A stretch of 64,000 nt of DNA from Sediminibacterium soli (GCF_009939225.1 NZ_JAACJR010000008.1:493107-557106), one strand, 5' to 3'. Positions 44,087-53,861 are shown, numbered from the stretch's first letter. Translations and numbers: made by a program. The notes: generated by a model not told the origin, from the sequence alone.

Positions 44087-47000
44087 ATGTACCTGATGAC
44101 ATCCCGACGATACGGTAAAAAGACCTGTGCCGCCTGCCTCGCCCTGTTCGTGTTGCTGACCGCCGACCTTACTGCCCAGCCATCGCTGCTTTCTTTCGAA
44201 CTGAAAAAACCAAAGAATTACGAAAACCGAAGCCTGCCCTCGGAGAAATCGGCCGATACCAAATTCGGGTACGCAAAGCGTTTGTACAACAACACCGTCA
44301 GCAGGTTTAACTATTATTTCAACGCCAGCAATATCCTGAATGAAGTGATCGCCGGTGCCAAACTTGCGCACAAAGACGACTACACACAGCTGCTGTCCTT
44401 TTATAATTATGAGCCGACAGAGGCATTTAAAGACAGGATGGACACCATCCTGTATAAAACAACCGCCGGCATTGTGCTGCACGATCTGAGAAGCGACTGG
44501 GTAGACAAGCTCTACCTGCTGATGGGCAAGGCCTACCTGTTCAGAAAAGATTTTGATTCGGCGGGTATCGTGTTCGAATACATCAACTATGCATTTGCAC
44601 CCAAAGACGGCGGTTACGACCTGCCCGTGGGCAGCAATGCCAGTAACACGAACGGCGTATTTACCATAGCCACAAGGGAAAACCGCAGTCTCTGGAAACG
44701 CATGATGAGCTTTCCGCCCAGCCGGAATGAAAGTTTTCTCTGGCAGGTACGCAATTACCTGGAGCAGGATAAACTGATTGAAGCAGGCAGCCTGCTCGAG
44801 ATGGTACGCAACGACCCGAATTTTCCGGAAAGACTCCACACCGATCTCGAAGAACTTACCGCCTACCTGCTGTACAAACAGAACAGCTACAGCGCAGCAG
44901 CCGGTCGCCTGGTACAGGCGCTCGGAAACGCGGAGAACAAACTCGAAACCGCACGCTGGGAATACCTGGCCGCGCAGCTGTATGAACTCGGCGGCGACAA
45001 AACCAAAGCTTCCGTTTATTTCGATCGGTCTATCCGGCATACCACCGACCCGCTGATGGAAGTGTATGCACGGTTGAACATGGTAAGTCTTGCCAGCGGC
45101 AGCGACGAGACCTCGCTGCAGAAAAACCTCGACGAACTGCTGCGTATGGCCAGGCGCGATAAATACGAAACCCAGCGGGACATCATCTATTATTCTGCCG
45201 CCAGACTGGAGCTGAAACGCAGCAACTATGCGGCAGCGCAGGACCTGTTGCTGAAAAGCATACAGTACAACAGCGACAATCCCGAACAGCGCCAGCAGAG
45301 CTTTCTGCTGCTGGGCGATCTGAACTATACGCGTAAAGCCTATACATCTTCGCACCGGTACTACGACAGTGTTCAGGTAGCGCTGTTGAAAGATACCGAC
45401 CAGCAGCGGGTGAATGCCCGGAAACCGGCACTGCAGGTGATCGCCGGCAACCAGGAAACCATTGCAAGGGAAGACAGCCTGCAGCACCTGGCCGGTCTTA
45501 CACCCGATCAGCGAAACGATATCATCCGCAAGGAACTGCGCCGGTTACGGAAGGAGAAAGGACTGAAAGACATCGCCACCGACCCGGGTAATATGCCGGC
45601 CGGCACCGGTACAACTGCGCCGCCTGATCTGTTCGGCAACAAAGCCGGTGAGTTCTATTTTCAGAACGCTTCCCTGCGGGCGAGGGGACTGGGAGAATTT
45701 AAATCGCACTGGGGCAACCGGCCCAATGTTGACAACTGGAGAAGACAGAATGCGATCGACAAAAGTATGGTTTCGGCCAGTGTAACCGCCGATATCAACA
45801 GCGCGGGCGCCGGGGCGGCAGAGACAGAACTTACCACGGAGGCATTGGCGAAGAACATACCGCTTACCGCGGCGCAGATAGACCGGTCGCACAGCGCCAT
45901 CATCAAAGCCCTGCTGGATAACGCACATACCTTTCAGAACAAACTCGAAGACCATGCTTCCGCGATCGGGATGTACGAGGAACTGATCCGCCGATACCCC
46001 GAGAGTGCAGAAGTGGAAGACGCTTTGTACAACCTTAGCTATCTGTATGCCAAGACCGGCGATCAGGCAAAAGCAGATGCCGCCGCCGCACAGCTGAAAA
46101 GAGCCTTTCCGAACGGGAAACTCACCAGACAACTCAATGCCGTTAAGCAGCCACGAAACAACGATCCCGCACAGCAGGCCTATGAGTCGGTTTACCGTCT
46201 GTTCATAGAAGGCAATTTCAGCCGCGCAAAAGAAGCCAAAACAGCGGCCGATAAACAATTCGGAAAGAACTACTGGACGCCGCAGCTCCTGTACATCGAA
46301 TCGATTTATTACATCAAACAGAAAAACGACAGTACGGCCATCGACAGGCTGCAGAACATAGCAGCACTGTTTCCCAATTCGCCGCTGGCGGAAAAAGCCG
46401 GTACCATGATCGATGTGCTCAGGAGAAGAAAAGAGATCGAAGCCTATCTTACCAATCTTGATATCTCCCGCCCCGATGATGTGCTGCGCAGGGGCGTGGA
46501 CCTCAATAATACCGGCCTGGTTACACAGGCACCCCGCAAACAGGACAGTGTATCGGCTCCCAGAAACCTGCAGGGACAGGCAAAACAGCTGACGGATCTC
46601 AGCAATACCCAAACCGTGACTACCGCGGTTCCGAAAAAAGACTCGCTGCCGGTATTTGTGGCGCCCGGGCGGCTGGATGCAAAACCCGTTGCCAAAGCGG
46701 TGGAGAAACCAAAAACATTCTCCGCCAACGGTTATACCCTGAACCTTGCAGACACACAGTTTGTAGCCGTTGTACTCGACAATGTTGACCCGATCTTTAT
46801 TACAGAAGCGCGCAATGCCTTTAACCGCTTTAACCAGGAGCGGTATGCCGGCAGCAATATGGGCATCTATAACAGCAAGATCAATGCACAGTACAGCCTG
46901 CTGCTGATGGGCCCCTTTGGCAACGCCGCCGATGCGGTTGGTTATATAGAGAAAACAAAACCGCTGGCAAGTTCGCGGATCATTCCCTGGCTGGCGGCCG

Positions 47001-47113
47001 ATAAGTTCAGTTTCCTTATCATCAGTAACGACAATATGAATCAGCTGGTGAAAAGCCAGGACCTGGCCGGCTACCGTGCCCTGCTGAACCAGGTATTACC
47101 GGATAAATTTTAA
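44087..47113 (+). CDS. PorW/SprE-like TPR protein of type IX secretion and gliding
   Basis: 1008 residues; an ATG at 44096 is an alternative start that trims three residues from the signal peptide (CAACLALFVLLTADLTAQ). The body is TPR-like helical repeats (DKLYLLMGKAYLFRKDFDSA, LLKSIQYNSDNPEQRQQSFL, AIGMYEELIRRYPESAEVED, ALYNLSYLYAKTGDQAKADA). The C-terminus (YTLNLADTQFVAVVLDNVDP, AQYSLLLMGPFGNAADAVGY) matches the conserved tail of SprE/PorW, which links outer and inner parts of the type IX apparatus. Usual members are lipoproteins near 870 residues; this one is longer and has no obvious lipobox, so the assignment is by overall pattern. A second T9SS gene, porQ, lies 3 kb away. Confidence 0.75.
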   Translation: MYLMTSRRYGKKTCAACLALFVLLTADLTAQPSLLSFELKKPKNYENRSLPSEKSADTKFGYAKRLYNNTVSRFNYYFNASNILNEVIAGAKLAHKDDYTQLLSFYNYEPTEAFKDRMDTILYKTTAGIVLHDLRSDWVDKLYLLMGKAYLFRKDFDSAGIVFEYINYAFAPKDGGYDLPVGSNASNTNGVFTIATRENRSLWKRMMSFPPSRNESFLWQVRNYLEQDKLIEAGSLLEMVRNDPNFPERLHTDLEELTAYLLYKQNSYSAAAGRLVQALGNAENKLETARWEYLAAQLYELGGDKTKASVYFDRSIRHTTDPLMEVYARLNMVSLASGSDETSLQKNLDELLRMARRDKYETQRDIIYYSAARLELKRSNYAAAQDLLLKSIQYNSDNPEQRQQSFLLLGDLNYTRKAYTSSHRYYDSVQVALLKDTDQQRVNARKPALQVIAGNQETIAREDSLQHLAGLTPDQRNDIIRKELRRLRKEKGLKDIATDPGNMPAGTGTTAPPDLFGNKAGEFYFQNASLRARGLGEFKSHWGNRPNVDNWRRQNAIDKSMVSASVTADINSAGAGAAETELTTEALAKNIPLTAAQIDRSHSAIIKALLDNAHTFQNKLEDHASAIGMYEELIRRYPESAEVEDALYNLSYLYAKTGDQAKADAAAAQLKRAFPNGKLTRQLNAVKQPRNNDPAQQAYESVYRLFIEGNFSRAKEAKTAADKQFGKNYWTPQLLYIESIYYIKQKNDSTAIDRLQNIAALFPNSPLAEKAGTMIDVLRRRKEIEAYLTNLDISRPDDVLRRGVDLNNTGLVTQAPRKQDSVSAPRNLQGQAKQLTDLSNTQTVTTAVPKKDSLPVFVAPGRLDAKPVAKAVEKPKTFSANGYTLNLADTQFVAVVLDNVDPIFITEARNAFNRFNQERYAGSNMGIYNSKINAQYSLLLMGPFGNAADAVGYIEKTKPLASSRIIPWLAADKFSFLIISNDNMNQLVKSQDLAGYRALLNQVLPDKF

Positions 47114-47172
47114 CGGTAAATGCACGGACTCTTGTTTAGTTTTATCATTGAATTGAAATAATCATTCCCGCT

Positions 47173-49599
47173 ATGGTAATGTCAAAACCGGTAAAAATAT
47201 TCTGGCGCATCTTTTTCGGAGGCTGTCTCGCATTTATCCTGTTGCTGCTGATCATCAACTGGGGCTGGCTGGGCACCATGCCCGACCTGGAAGATATCGA
47301 AAACCCCACGGCTTCGCTGGCAAGCCAGGTATATGCACAGGATGGTACGCTGATGGGGAAATATTATATCGAAGACCGTATCAATGTAGACTACAAGGAC
47401 ATCAGCAAATACGCTGTTGATGCGCTGGTAGCCACTGAAGACAAACGTTTTTACGACCACAGCGGTATCGACGTGTATTCGCTGATGCGCGCATTTATTT
47501 ACCTCGGCAGCGAAGGCGGCGCCAGCACCATCACCATGCAAACCGCCAAGAACCTGTTTACGGAGAACTGGAGCACCAAGAATATTTTTCTCCGCAGCAT
47601 CCAGAAACTGAAAGAAGGGCTGATCGCCATCAAGCTGGAACGCAATTTTACCAAGGAAGAGATCCTCACGCTTTACCTGAACACCGTGGCTTTCGGCGAC
47701 AATGTATACGGCATACGCAATGCCTCAAAGACTTTTTTCCAGAAAGAACCCGACCGCTTAACGGTTGATGAAGCCGCCGTGCTGATCGGTATGGTGAACG
47801 GCCCGGGGCTGTACAATCCGCGCACCAATCCCAAACGTGCACTCGACAGGCGTAACCTGGTACTGAACAGGATGGTGAGCAAGAACTACCTCAGCACGGC
47901 CGAAGTGGAAAAACTCAAACGCAAACCCATCGATATCTCCAACTATAAAAAACTGGACGAAACAGCGGGTCTGGGCCCTTATTTCCGTATGGTGCTTGGT
48001 GAGGATATGAAGAAATGGTGCAAGGAACACAAGAAGAATAACGGTGATGCCTACAACCTGTACCGCGACGGGCTGAAGATCTATACCACGATCAACCCCA
48101 TTATGCAGCAGTACGCGGAAGAATCGGTGGCCCGGCACATGAGCTATATGCAAAAACTGCTCGACAGGCAGGACAATATCAAGACCGGTACCATCTGGAA
48201 GGGATTTGAGAATATCCTGGAATCAGCGATGAAGCAAAGCGATCGCTGGCGCAACCTGAAGAAAGACGGGATGGAAGACGAAGAGATCAAAAAGACCTTC
48301 TACGATAAAATACCGATGCATGTATTTGCCTGGAACAGCAAACGCGGTAAAGACACCATCATGACGCCTTACGATTCCATCAAATACCATAAACAGATGC
48401 TTCAGACCGGTTTTATGGTGATGGACCCGCTGGACGGATCGATCAAGGCATGGGTGGGCGGTATCGATTTCAAGACATTCAAATACGACCACGCCAACGT
48501 AAATACCAAGCGGCAGGTAGGCTCTACCATTAAGCCCCTGCTGTACAGCCTGGCGATAGAAGAAGCAGGCTTCTCTCCTGCCACCACCGTGTACGATGTT
48601 CAGCAGAGTTTTGGCCAGTATGGGATGGTTCCTGCCACAGGCAAAACCTGTACGGGCGCGGCCATGCCCATGGCGCTGGCCCTGGCCAAATCGCGCAACT
48701 GCGCCACGGCCTATATTATGAAACAGCTGGACAGCGACGGAGGGCGCGGCGCGCGCAGGTTCATCGATTTCCTGAGAAGATGCGACCTGCAGGCCAAGCT
48801 GCAGGCTTACCCCTCTATCGCCATCGGCGCCTGTGAGATATCGCTGTACGAAATGATGCAGGCGTACAGTATGTTCCCGGGCAGGGGTTTCAATGCAAAG
48901 CCCATGTACATCACACGCATTGAAGACAGGAACGGCAATGTGCTGGCAACCTTTACCCCAAGACGCAAGGAAGTGATCAGTGATATTACGGCTTATTCAC
49001 TGATCAAAATGATGGAAGGCGTGCTCACCAAGGGTACCGGCGCCGGTATCTGGCAGTACGATCCCCCCGCGGGCTTGTCGATGGCCGGCAAAACGGGTAC
49101 CACCAACGATAACAGCGATGCCTGGTTCCTTGGCTATACGCCGCAGCTGCTGGCCGGCGGCTGGGTTGGTGCAGATGACCGTATCATCCGCTTCAATACA
49201 GAAAGCAAGAACGGAGAGGGCGGACGCGCAGCCATGCCGATCTGGGCCTATTTCATGAAAAAAGCAACCGCGGATCAAACGCTGGGCATCGACACCAAAC
49301 TCAGCTTTGTAAAACCCGATGGCCTGCTGAACGATATCGACATCAATGCCATCGACGCCAATATCCCCATCCTGAACGGTGAGGGCGAAGGCATGGGCAC
49401 GGGTACCGAAAAAGATTACGAAGTGCCGAAAGACATCCGGATCGACGATATCATCCCACCGGAGTCACAGCCGATCAAAACACCGGAAAAACCCAAGACC
49501 CCGCCGGTGAATAAACCGGTAAACAACCAGCCGGCCGTAAACCCCGCAGACAAGCAACTCAAAGCCATCATGCCCAAAAAAAAAGGTGGCCCGGCATAA
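47173..49599 (+). CDS. Class A penicillin-binding protein 1A (glycosyltransferase and transpeptidase)
   Basis: 808 residues. Single membrane anchor near residues 12-35 (IFFGGCLAFILLLLIINWGW). The GT51 glycosyltransferase has its catalytic Glu in LVATEDKRFYDHSGID near residue 90 and ASTITMQTAKNLFTEN. The transpeptidase has QVGSTIKPLLYSLAIEE (SxxK), AKSRNCATAYIMKQ (SxN) and SMAGKTGTTNDNSDAWFLGY (KTG). It polymerises and crosslinks peptidoglycan. The C-terminal 90 residues are Pro-, Lys- and Asn-rich (KTPEKPKTPPVNKPVNNQPA), a flexible tail. It is followed by a strong terminator. An ATG two codons downstream (47179) is an alternative start. Confidence 0.95.
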   Translation: MVMSKPVKIFWRIFFGGCLAFILLLLIINWGWLGTMPDLEDIENPTASLASQVYAQDGTLMGKYYIEDRINVDYKDISKYAVDALVATEDKRFYDHSGIDVYSLMRAFIYLGSEGGASTITMQTAKNLFTENWSTKNIFLRSIQKLKEGLIAIKLERNFTKEEILTLYLNTVAFGDNVYGIRNASKTFFQKEPDRLTVDEAAVLIGMVNGPGLYNPRTNPKRALDRRNLVLNRMVSKNYLSTAEVEKLKRKPIDISNYKKLDETAGLGPYFRMVLGEDMKKWCKEHKKNNGDAYNLYRDGLKIYTTINPIMQQYAEESVARHMSYMQKLLDRQDNIKTGTIWKGFENILESAMKQSDRWRNLKKDGMEDEEIKKTFYDKIPMHVFAWNSKRGKDTIMTPYDSIKYHKQMLQTGFMVMDPLDGSIKAWVGGIDFKTFKYDHANVNTKRQVGSTIKPLLYSLAIEEAGFSPATTVYDVQQSFGQYGMVPATGKTCTGAAMPMALALAKSRNCATAYIMKQLDSDGGRGARRFIDFLRRCDLQAKLQAYPSIAIGACEISLYEMMQAYSMFPGRGFNAKPMYITRIEDRNGNVLATFTPRRKEVISDITAYSLIKMMEGVLTKGTGAGIWQYDPPAGLSMAGKTGTTNDNSDAWFLGYTPQLLAGGWVGADDRIIRFNTESKNGEGGRAAMPIWAYFMKKATADQTLGIDTKLSFVKPDGLLNDIDINAIDANIPILNGEGEGMGTGTEKDYEVPKDIRIDDIIPPESQPIKTPEKPKTPPVNKPVNNQPAVNPADKQLKAIMPKKKGGPA

Positions 49600-49621
49600 A
49601 TACGGACAGTTCAACTCATTG

Positions 49622-49657
49622 GCGCCGCCCCGCATACCAGCGGGGCGGCGCTTTTTT
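49622..49657 (+). terminator. Strong terminator of the PBP gene
   Basis: GCGCCGCCCCGC / GCGGGGCGGCGC, perfect 12-bp stem with loop ATACCA, then TTTTTT. Confidence 0.92.
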
Positions 49658-49748
49658 ACACATTTATACCACAATGTATTTTTCCAGGCAACGGCGGGAG
49701 ATAAAATCTTGTCTACATACCAGCGAAGCCAGAAAACCGTTATTGACA

Positions 49749-49838
49749 TGAGAAAACTATCGCAAAGCTGGGTGCCGCTGGTTTTGGCGCTGCTGGTTGC
49801 CAAAAAACTGCCCACCTGTATGCAAATCATACTTTAGA
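49749..49838 (+). CDS. Possible 29-residue hydrophobic microprotein
   Basis: MRKLSQSWVPLVLALLVAKK then LPTCMQIIL. A basic start, a short hydrophobic stretch and a Cys give it the look of a tiny membrane peptide. It lies between two good plus-strand terminators (49622-49657 and 49901-49930), so a separate short transcript must exist or have existed there. I see only a weak TATTTTTC box near 49677. The rest of 49600-49932 holds no other gene. It could instead be part of a non-coding RNA. Confidence 0.3.
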
Positions 49839-49900
49839 TCGCCCGTTATAACGCGGCAGGTTTAAATTCCGATGTCCGGCAGGGAGATAAACTCGCTGTT

Positions 49901-49930
49901 ACCGGTAGCCCCGTGGTTGCCGGTTTTTTT
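49901..49930 (+). terminator. Second intrinsic terminator downstream of the PBP gene
   Basis: ACCGGTAGCC, loop CCGT, GGTTGCCGGT: a 10-bp stem with two G-U pairs, followed by TTTTTTT. Independent of the PBP terminator 240 bp upstream. Confidence 0.7.
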
Positions 49931-49932
49931 AT

Positions 49933-50958
49933 TTATAACGCCCCGCCCCAGTTAAAACCAAGACTGAGCTGGTGAAAAAGGTTCCGCTGGTAAAAACCGG
50001 TGGCATAGTGCAGGTGTATTTTTCTGAGCAACACCGAAGCCCCGAATGTAAAGCCGTTCAGACCGCTGGTATAATTAAATGCATTCAGGTCCTGCCGCCG
50101 CTGAAAATGATATCCCGCCGATACATGCAGTTTTTCGTTGAGGAAAGCCTGCGCAGACAATACCAGATGTGAGAATATCTTTTGCATGGCGCTTCCGGCC
50201 GCATACCCCGGTTCTCCTTCTGACGAACGGAACAGGGTATCGTTATAATACTGGTTGAACTGCTGCAGGTGATGGGCTGTCAGCGAAAACTGCAACGGTG
50301 CATGGCGCAGGCGTTTGGTAATGCCCGCCTGCAGGTCAAAGGGCAGTTCCTCCTTTCTGCTGCCGTTATAGGCTTTCAGCTGGGTTCCCATGTTTTTTGC
50401 CAGCAGGCTCACCTGCAGACCATTTGCCGAGTCGTAGTAACTGATCCCGATATCAAAGGCAATACCCGAAGAGGTGTAAGGGCCGTACCCCGACCGCAGG
50501 TACTTCATGGTGCCGCCATACCAGAAACGTTCGTGGTACCGGCGCGACGCCATCAACTGCACTACATAGTCCACCGGTCTGAAACTGCCCAGCACATTAC
50601 CCGATGCATCGGTTTGCGGAATGGTGCCATAGTCGAAATAATTCACCCCCGCTGCCAAACTGGTTGCTGATCGTTCAAAATGATAGGCGCCTGTTGCACT
50701 GTAGTTACGGATCCCCGCAAGAAAGGCGTTGAAAGAAGTATTGACCTGCTTATGCATCCCTGGCCGGAGCAGTGCAGGATTAGGAAAGCTCATCCCGACA
50801 TCATTACCGATAGCGGAAATATTTACGCCACCCAAGGCCGACAGTTGCGCCGTATTTGGCTGCCCCAAAAATCCAAACACCGCATTACCCCCCAGCGTCT
50901 GCGCGTTCAACAAAGAACATTGAAGTAAGAGGAGTGTTGGGAGAAGACGGTGAAGCAA
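49933..50958 (-). CDS. porQ: Type IX secretion system protein PorQ
   Basis: About 341 residues if the TTG at 50956-50958 is the start, giving a clean signal peptide (LLHRLLPTLLLLQCSLLNAQ). No ATG lies near it; the nearest upstream ATG (51084) would add 42 residues spelled by a word repeat. The mature start TLGGNAVFGFLGQPNTAQLS followed by ALGGVNISAIGNDVGMSFPN and PALL is the PorQ signature, and the rest is an outer-membrane barrel ending in HQLSLGFNWGGAL. PorQ helps attach sugar to or process T9SS cargo at the outer membrane. It lies downstream of lon on the same strand across a complex nested hairpin. Confidence 0.85.
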   Translation of the reverse strand: MLHRLLPTLLLLQCSLLNAQTLGGNAVFGFLGQPNTAQLSALGGVNISAIGNDVGMSFPNPALLRPGMHKQVNTSFNAFLAGIRNYSATGAYHFERSATSLAAGVNYFDYGTIPQTDASGNVLGSFRPVDYVVQLMASRRYHERFWYGGTMKYLRSGYGPYTSSGIAFDIGISYYDSANGLQVSLLAKNMGTQLKAYNGSRKEELPFDLQAGITKRLRHAPLQFSLTAHHLQQFNQYYNDTLFRSSEGEPGYAAGSAMQKIFSHLVLSAQAFLNEKLHVSAGYHFQRRQDLNAFNYTSGLNGFTFGASVLLRKIHLHYATGFYQRNLFHQLSLGFNWGGAL

Positions 50959-51152
50959 TTTGAAAATTTGAGGGTTTGAAAATGGGAGCGGGAGGGTAAA
51001 TGGTTGTACTGCTTTATTGTTGAATTGCTGTATGGCTGCATTGTTTTCAAACACAAACAGTGCAGCCATACAGCAATTTAGCAATTTGCCAGTTAACCCA
51101 TTTTCAAATCTTCAAACCTGCCGGCAGGCAGATCCTCAAATTTTCAAATTGC
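50955..51152. repeat. Nested word-type inverted repeat between lon and porQ
   Basis: Three nested perfect or near-perfect pairs: GCAATTTGAAAATTTGAGG (50955-50973) with its complement at 51134-51152; GTTTGAAAATGGG (50974-50986) with CCCATTTTCAAATC near 51098; and ATTGCTGTATGGCTGCA (51024-51040) with TGCAGCCATACAGCAAT (51061-51077). The last shares 14 bp with the rhaT-regulator spacer. The whole 198 bp could fold into one long hairpin. It abuts the lon stop and covers the likely porQ start. Confidence 0.88.
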
Positions 51153-51153
51153 A

Positions 51154-53556
51154 CTACACAAGCGCCAGGTCAATCACCTGCTGCATGGTCTTCACGTAAT
51201 GGAATTCGAGGCCTTTGATGAAATTGCTTTCAATTTCGTTTACGTCTTTTTCGTTCTGCCAGCAGAGAATGATTTCTTTCAGACCGGCACGTTTGGCCGC
51301 CAGTATTTTTTCCTTGATACCTCCCACCGGAAGTACCTGTCCGCGCAAAGTGATTTCTCCTGTCATCGCCAGAAAAGGCTTCACCTTACGGCCAGTGAAG
51401 GCGGAAGTGAGCGAAGTGAGCATGGTAATGCCGGCGCTGGGTCCGTCTTTGGGTACGGCGCCTTCCGGCACATGGATATGGATATTCTTCCTGGAAAAAT
51501 CATCCATATTGACGCCGAGTTTTTTTGCATTGGCCTGCAGGTAGCTGAGCGCCGTGGTGGCGCTTTCCTTCATTACATTGCCCAGGTTGCCCGTGAGTTT
51601 GAGCTCTCCCTTGCCTTCGCTCAGGATGCTTTCAATAAACAGGATATCGCCGCCCACATAGGTCCAGGCAAGTCCCACGGCCACACCCGGCATATTGGCC
51701 GTTTTGTATATTTCGTTGCTGTAGCGATGCTGCCCCAGTATCTTCTCCACATCGGCCGAAGTAACCGTGGGCTTGATCCTGTTCTTCATCGCCAGCTCTT
51801 TTGCCTCGTAACGCATGATCGAAGCAAGCTGCCTGTCGAGCTCACGCACCCCGCTCTCGCGGGTATACTGTTCAATGATTTTTTCAAGCACCCTGTCGGC
51901 GATCTTGAAGTTGACCTTACCAAGGCCATGCGCTTCTTTCTGTTTGGGCAGCAGGTGCCGCCTGGCGATTTCCACTTTTTCCTCCACGGCATAGCCACTC
52001 AGGTCTATGATCTCGAGCCTGTCGCGCAGCGCAGGTTGTATGTTCTGCAGGTTATTGGCCGTGGCGATGAACAGCACCTTGCTCAGGTCGTATTCCAGTT
52101 CGAGGTAGTTGTCGTAAAACGTATGGTTCTGTTCGGGATCCAGCACTTCCAGCAGCGCGGAAGAAGGATCGCCCCTGAAATCGTTGCCGATCTTGTCGAT
52201 CTCATCGAGTATGATCACCGGGTTGGACGATCTGCATTTGCGTATGCTTTGTATGACCCTGCCCGGCATTGCCCCGATATAGGTTTTTCTGTGCCCGCGC
52301 ACCTCGCTTTCATCATGCAGGCCGCCAAGGCTTACCCGTACATATTTACGGCCGATGGCATGCGCGATGGAACGGCCGAGAGAGGTTTTACCGATGCCGG
52401 GAGGGCCCAGAAAACAAAGGATCGGGCTTTTCATATCCCCCTTCAGTTTCAGCACCGCCAGGTATTCGAGTATACGGGTCTTGATCTTGCTCATGCCGTA
52501 ATGATCCGAATCCAGCACTTTCTTGGCATTCTTCAGATCGTAATTGTCGGCCGTATAACTTTCCCAGGGAAGATCCAGCATCAGGTCGAGGTGGTTGTAC
52601 ACAACGGAGTAATCCGGTGTGGACGGATGCATTCGCTCGAGTTTTTCCACCCCGCTTTTGAACAGGGCCCTGGCGGCCTCGGGCCATTTCTTGCCGTCGG
52701 CTTTCTTCTTCATATCGGCGATCTCGCGTTCGTTGGTATCGCCGCCCAGTTCGTCCTTGATGCTCTTCAGCTGCTGCTGCAGAAAATAATCGCGCTGCTG
52801 CTTATCTATCTCGGTGCGTGTTTTGCTGGTTACCTTGTCTTTCAGTTCGGCAAACTGCAGTTCGCGCTGCAGGATATGGATCAGCTTTTCGGCGCGCTGG
52901 TGTATATCGTGTATCTCCAGCAATGCCTGCTTCTCGGGCAGCTCGCTGTTGAGGTTACTGCTTACAAAATTGATCAGGAAGGAAGGGTTCTCGATATTCC
53001 GGAGAATGATGGAAGCTTCTGTAGGCAGGTTGGGCGACAGCTGGATAATCTGCGCCGCAAGGTCTTTGATGGTGCTGATATAGGCATTGAAATTGGAATC
53101 TTCCGGTATCTCATCGTCTTCCAGCAATTTTATGGAAGCCTTGAAATAAGGATCATCGCTGACGATACCAGTGAGTTCAAACCGCTTCTTGCCCTGTATG
53201 ATAATGGTGGTACCGCCATCGGGCATTTTGATCAGTTTCACGATGCGCGCAACGGTGCCGATGCTGCACAGGTCTTCCGGCTCGGGTTCTTCCACATTGG
53301 CATCTTTCTGGGCCACCACGCCGATCAGTTTATCGGTCTTGTATACATCGTTAACTGCCTTGATGCTTTTGTCACGGCCAACCGTGATCGGCAACACCAC
53401 ACCGGGGAACAGCACTGTATTGCGAAGGGGAAGAATGGGTAAGATATCCGGAACAACCAGGTTCTTGTCCTGCTCGCTTTCATTCTCGTTGATGGGGATG
53501 ATCGGCATGAAATCGGTATCCTCATCCGAACGGAAAAACAGTTTCTCTTTTTGCAT
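51154..53556 (-). CDS. lon: Lon ATP-dependent protease
   Basis: 800 residues. N-terminal substrate-binding domain (LPILPLRNTVLFPGVVLPIT near 45), AAA+ module with Walker A FLGPPGIGKTSLGRSIAHA near 385 and Walker B NPVIILDEIDKIGNDF near 450, sensor region LFIATANNLQNIQPALRDRL, and the C-terminal protease with the catalytic Ser in VPKDGPSAGITMLTSL and Lys in LPVGGIKEKILAAKRAGL. A complete cytosolic quality-control protease. It degrades misfolded and regulatory proteins. Terminal residues end 2 bp from a nested hairpin that may act as terminator. Confidence 0.98.
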   Translation of the reverse strand: MQKEKLFFRSDEDTDFMPIIPINENESEQDKNLVVPDILPILPLRNTVLFPGVVLPITVGRDKSIKAVNDVYKTDKLIGVVAQKDANVEEPEPEDLCSIGTVARIVKLIKMPDGGTTIIIQGKKRFELTGIVSDDPYFKASIKLLEDDEIPEDSNFNAYISTIKDLAAQIIQLSPNLPTEASIILRNIENPSFLINFVSSNLNSELPEKQALLEIHDIHQRAEKLIHILQRELQFAELKDKVTSKTRTEIDKQQRDYFLQQQLKSIKDELGGDTNEREIADMKKKADGKKWPEAARALFKSGVEKLERMHPSTPDYSVVYNHLDLMLDLPWESYTADNYDLKNAKKVLDSDHYGMSKIKTRILEYLAVLKLKGDMKSPILCFLGPPGIGKTSLGRSIAHAIGRKYVRVSLGGLHDESEVRGHRKTYIGAMPGRVIQSIRKCRSSNPVIILDEIDKIGNDFRGDPSSALLEVLDPEQNHTFYDNYLELEYDLSKVLFIATANNLQNIQPALRDRLEIIDLSGYAVEEKVEIARRHLLPKQKEAHGLGKVNFKIADRVLEKIIEQYTRESGVRELDRQLASIMRYEAKELAMKNRIKPTVTSADVEKILGQHRYSNEIYKTANMPGVAVGLAWTYVGGDILFIESILSEGKGELKLTGNLGNVMKESATTALSYLQANAKKLGVNMDDFSRKNIHIHVPEGAVPKDGPSAGITMLTSLTSAFTGRKVKPFLAMTGEITLRGQVLPVGGIKEKILAAKRAGLKEIILCWQNEKDVNEIESNFIKGLEFHYVKTMQQVIDLALV

Positions 53557-53679
53557 AGTAATTACTTGGTCAGAATGTCACAAATACCGGCGTACGCCGC
53601 GCAAAACGGGTAAAACAAAGTAAGTCAATATTGATGCCATTACCTATTAATAGAAGAATTATGTAAAACTGGCAGAGGA

Positions 53680-53830
53680 GGAGAGGAACGGATGAACAGG
53701 GAACAGAAGAACAAGGAACAGAAGAGCAAGGAGCAGGGGAAGGAAAAGAGCCGTCGGCGCCGGTTTTTCTCCGATCATCTGTTCATCTGTTCCTTGCTCT
53801 GCTGTTCCTTGCTCCCTGTTCATCTGTTCA
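53680..53830. repeat. Word-type inverted repeat, GAACAGATGAACAAG family (locus 4)
   Basis: Left arm about 53691-53748 (GGATGAACAGGGAACAGAAG, AACAAGGAACAGAAGAGCAA), right arm about 53770-53830 (CTCATCTG-type words, CCTTGCTCCCTGTTCATCTG). The pairing is imperfect with a bulge, using both CAGATGAAC and CAGAAGAGC variants. Nothing else is seen in 53557-53680. Confidence 0.8.
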
Positions 53831-53861
53831 AAAAAAATCCTCCCGCTTTTGGCGGGAGGAG
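53830..53861 (-). terminator. Terminator of the Ala-rich lipoprotein gene
   Basis: Minus strand TCCTCCCGC / GCGGGAGGA, 9-bp stem (53838-53846, 53852-53860), followed by eight U residues. Confidence 0.85.

Noticed and set aside
44078..45487. 469-codon minus-strand open frame opposite the porW-like gene
   Set aside because: The plus-strand gene has the coherent repeat structure and signal peptide; the antisense frame is low-complexity and Cys/Gln-rich without motifs.
51199..53442. Long plus-strand open frame opposite lon
   Set aside because: It is a frame-dependent shadow of lon, whose motifs and length are complete. The antisense frame has no domain-like pattern.
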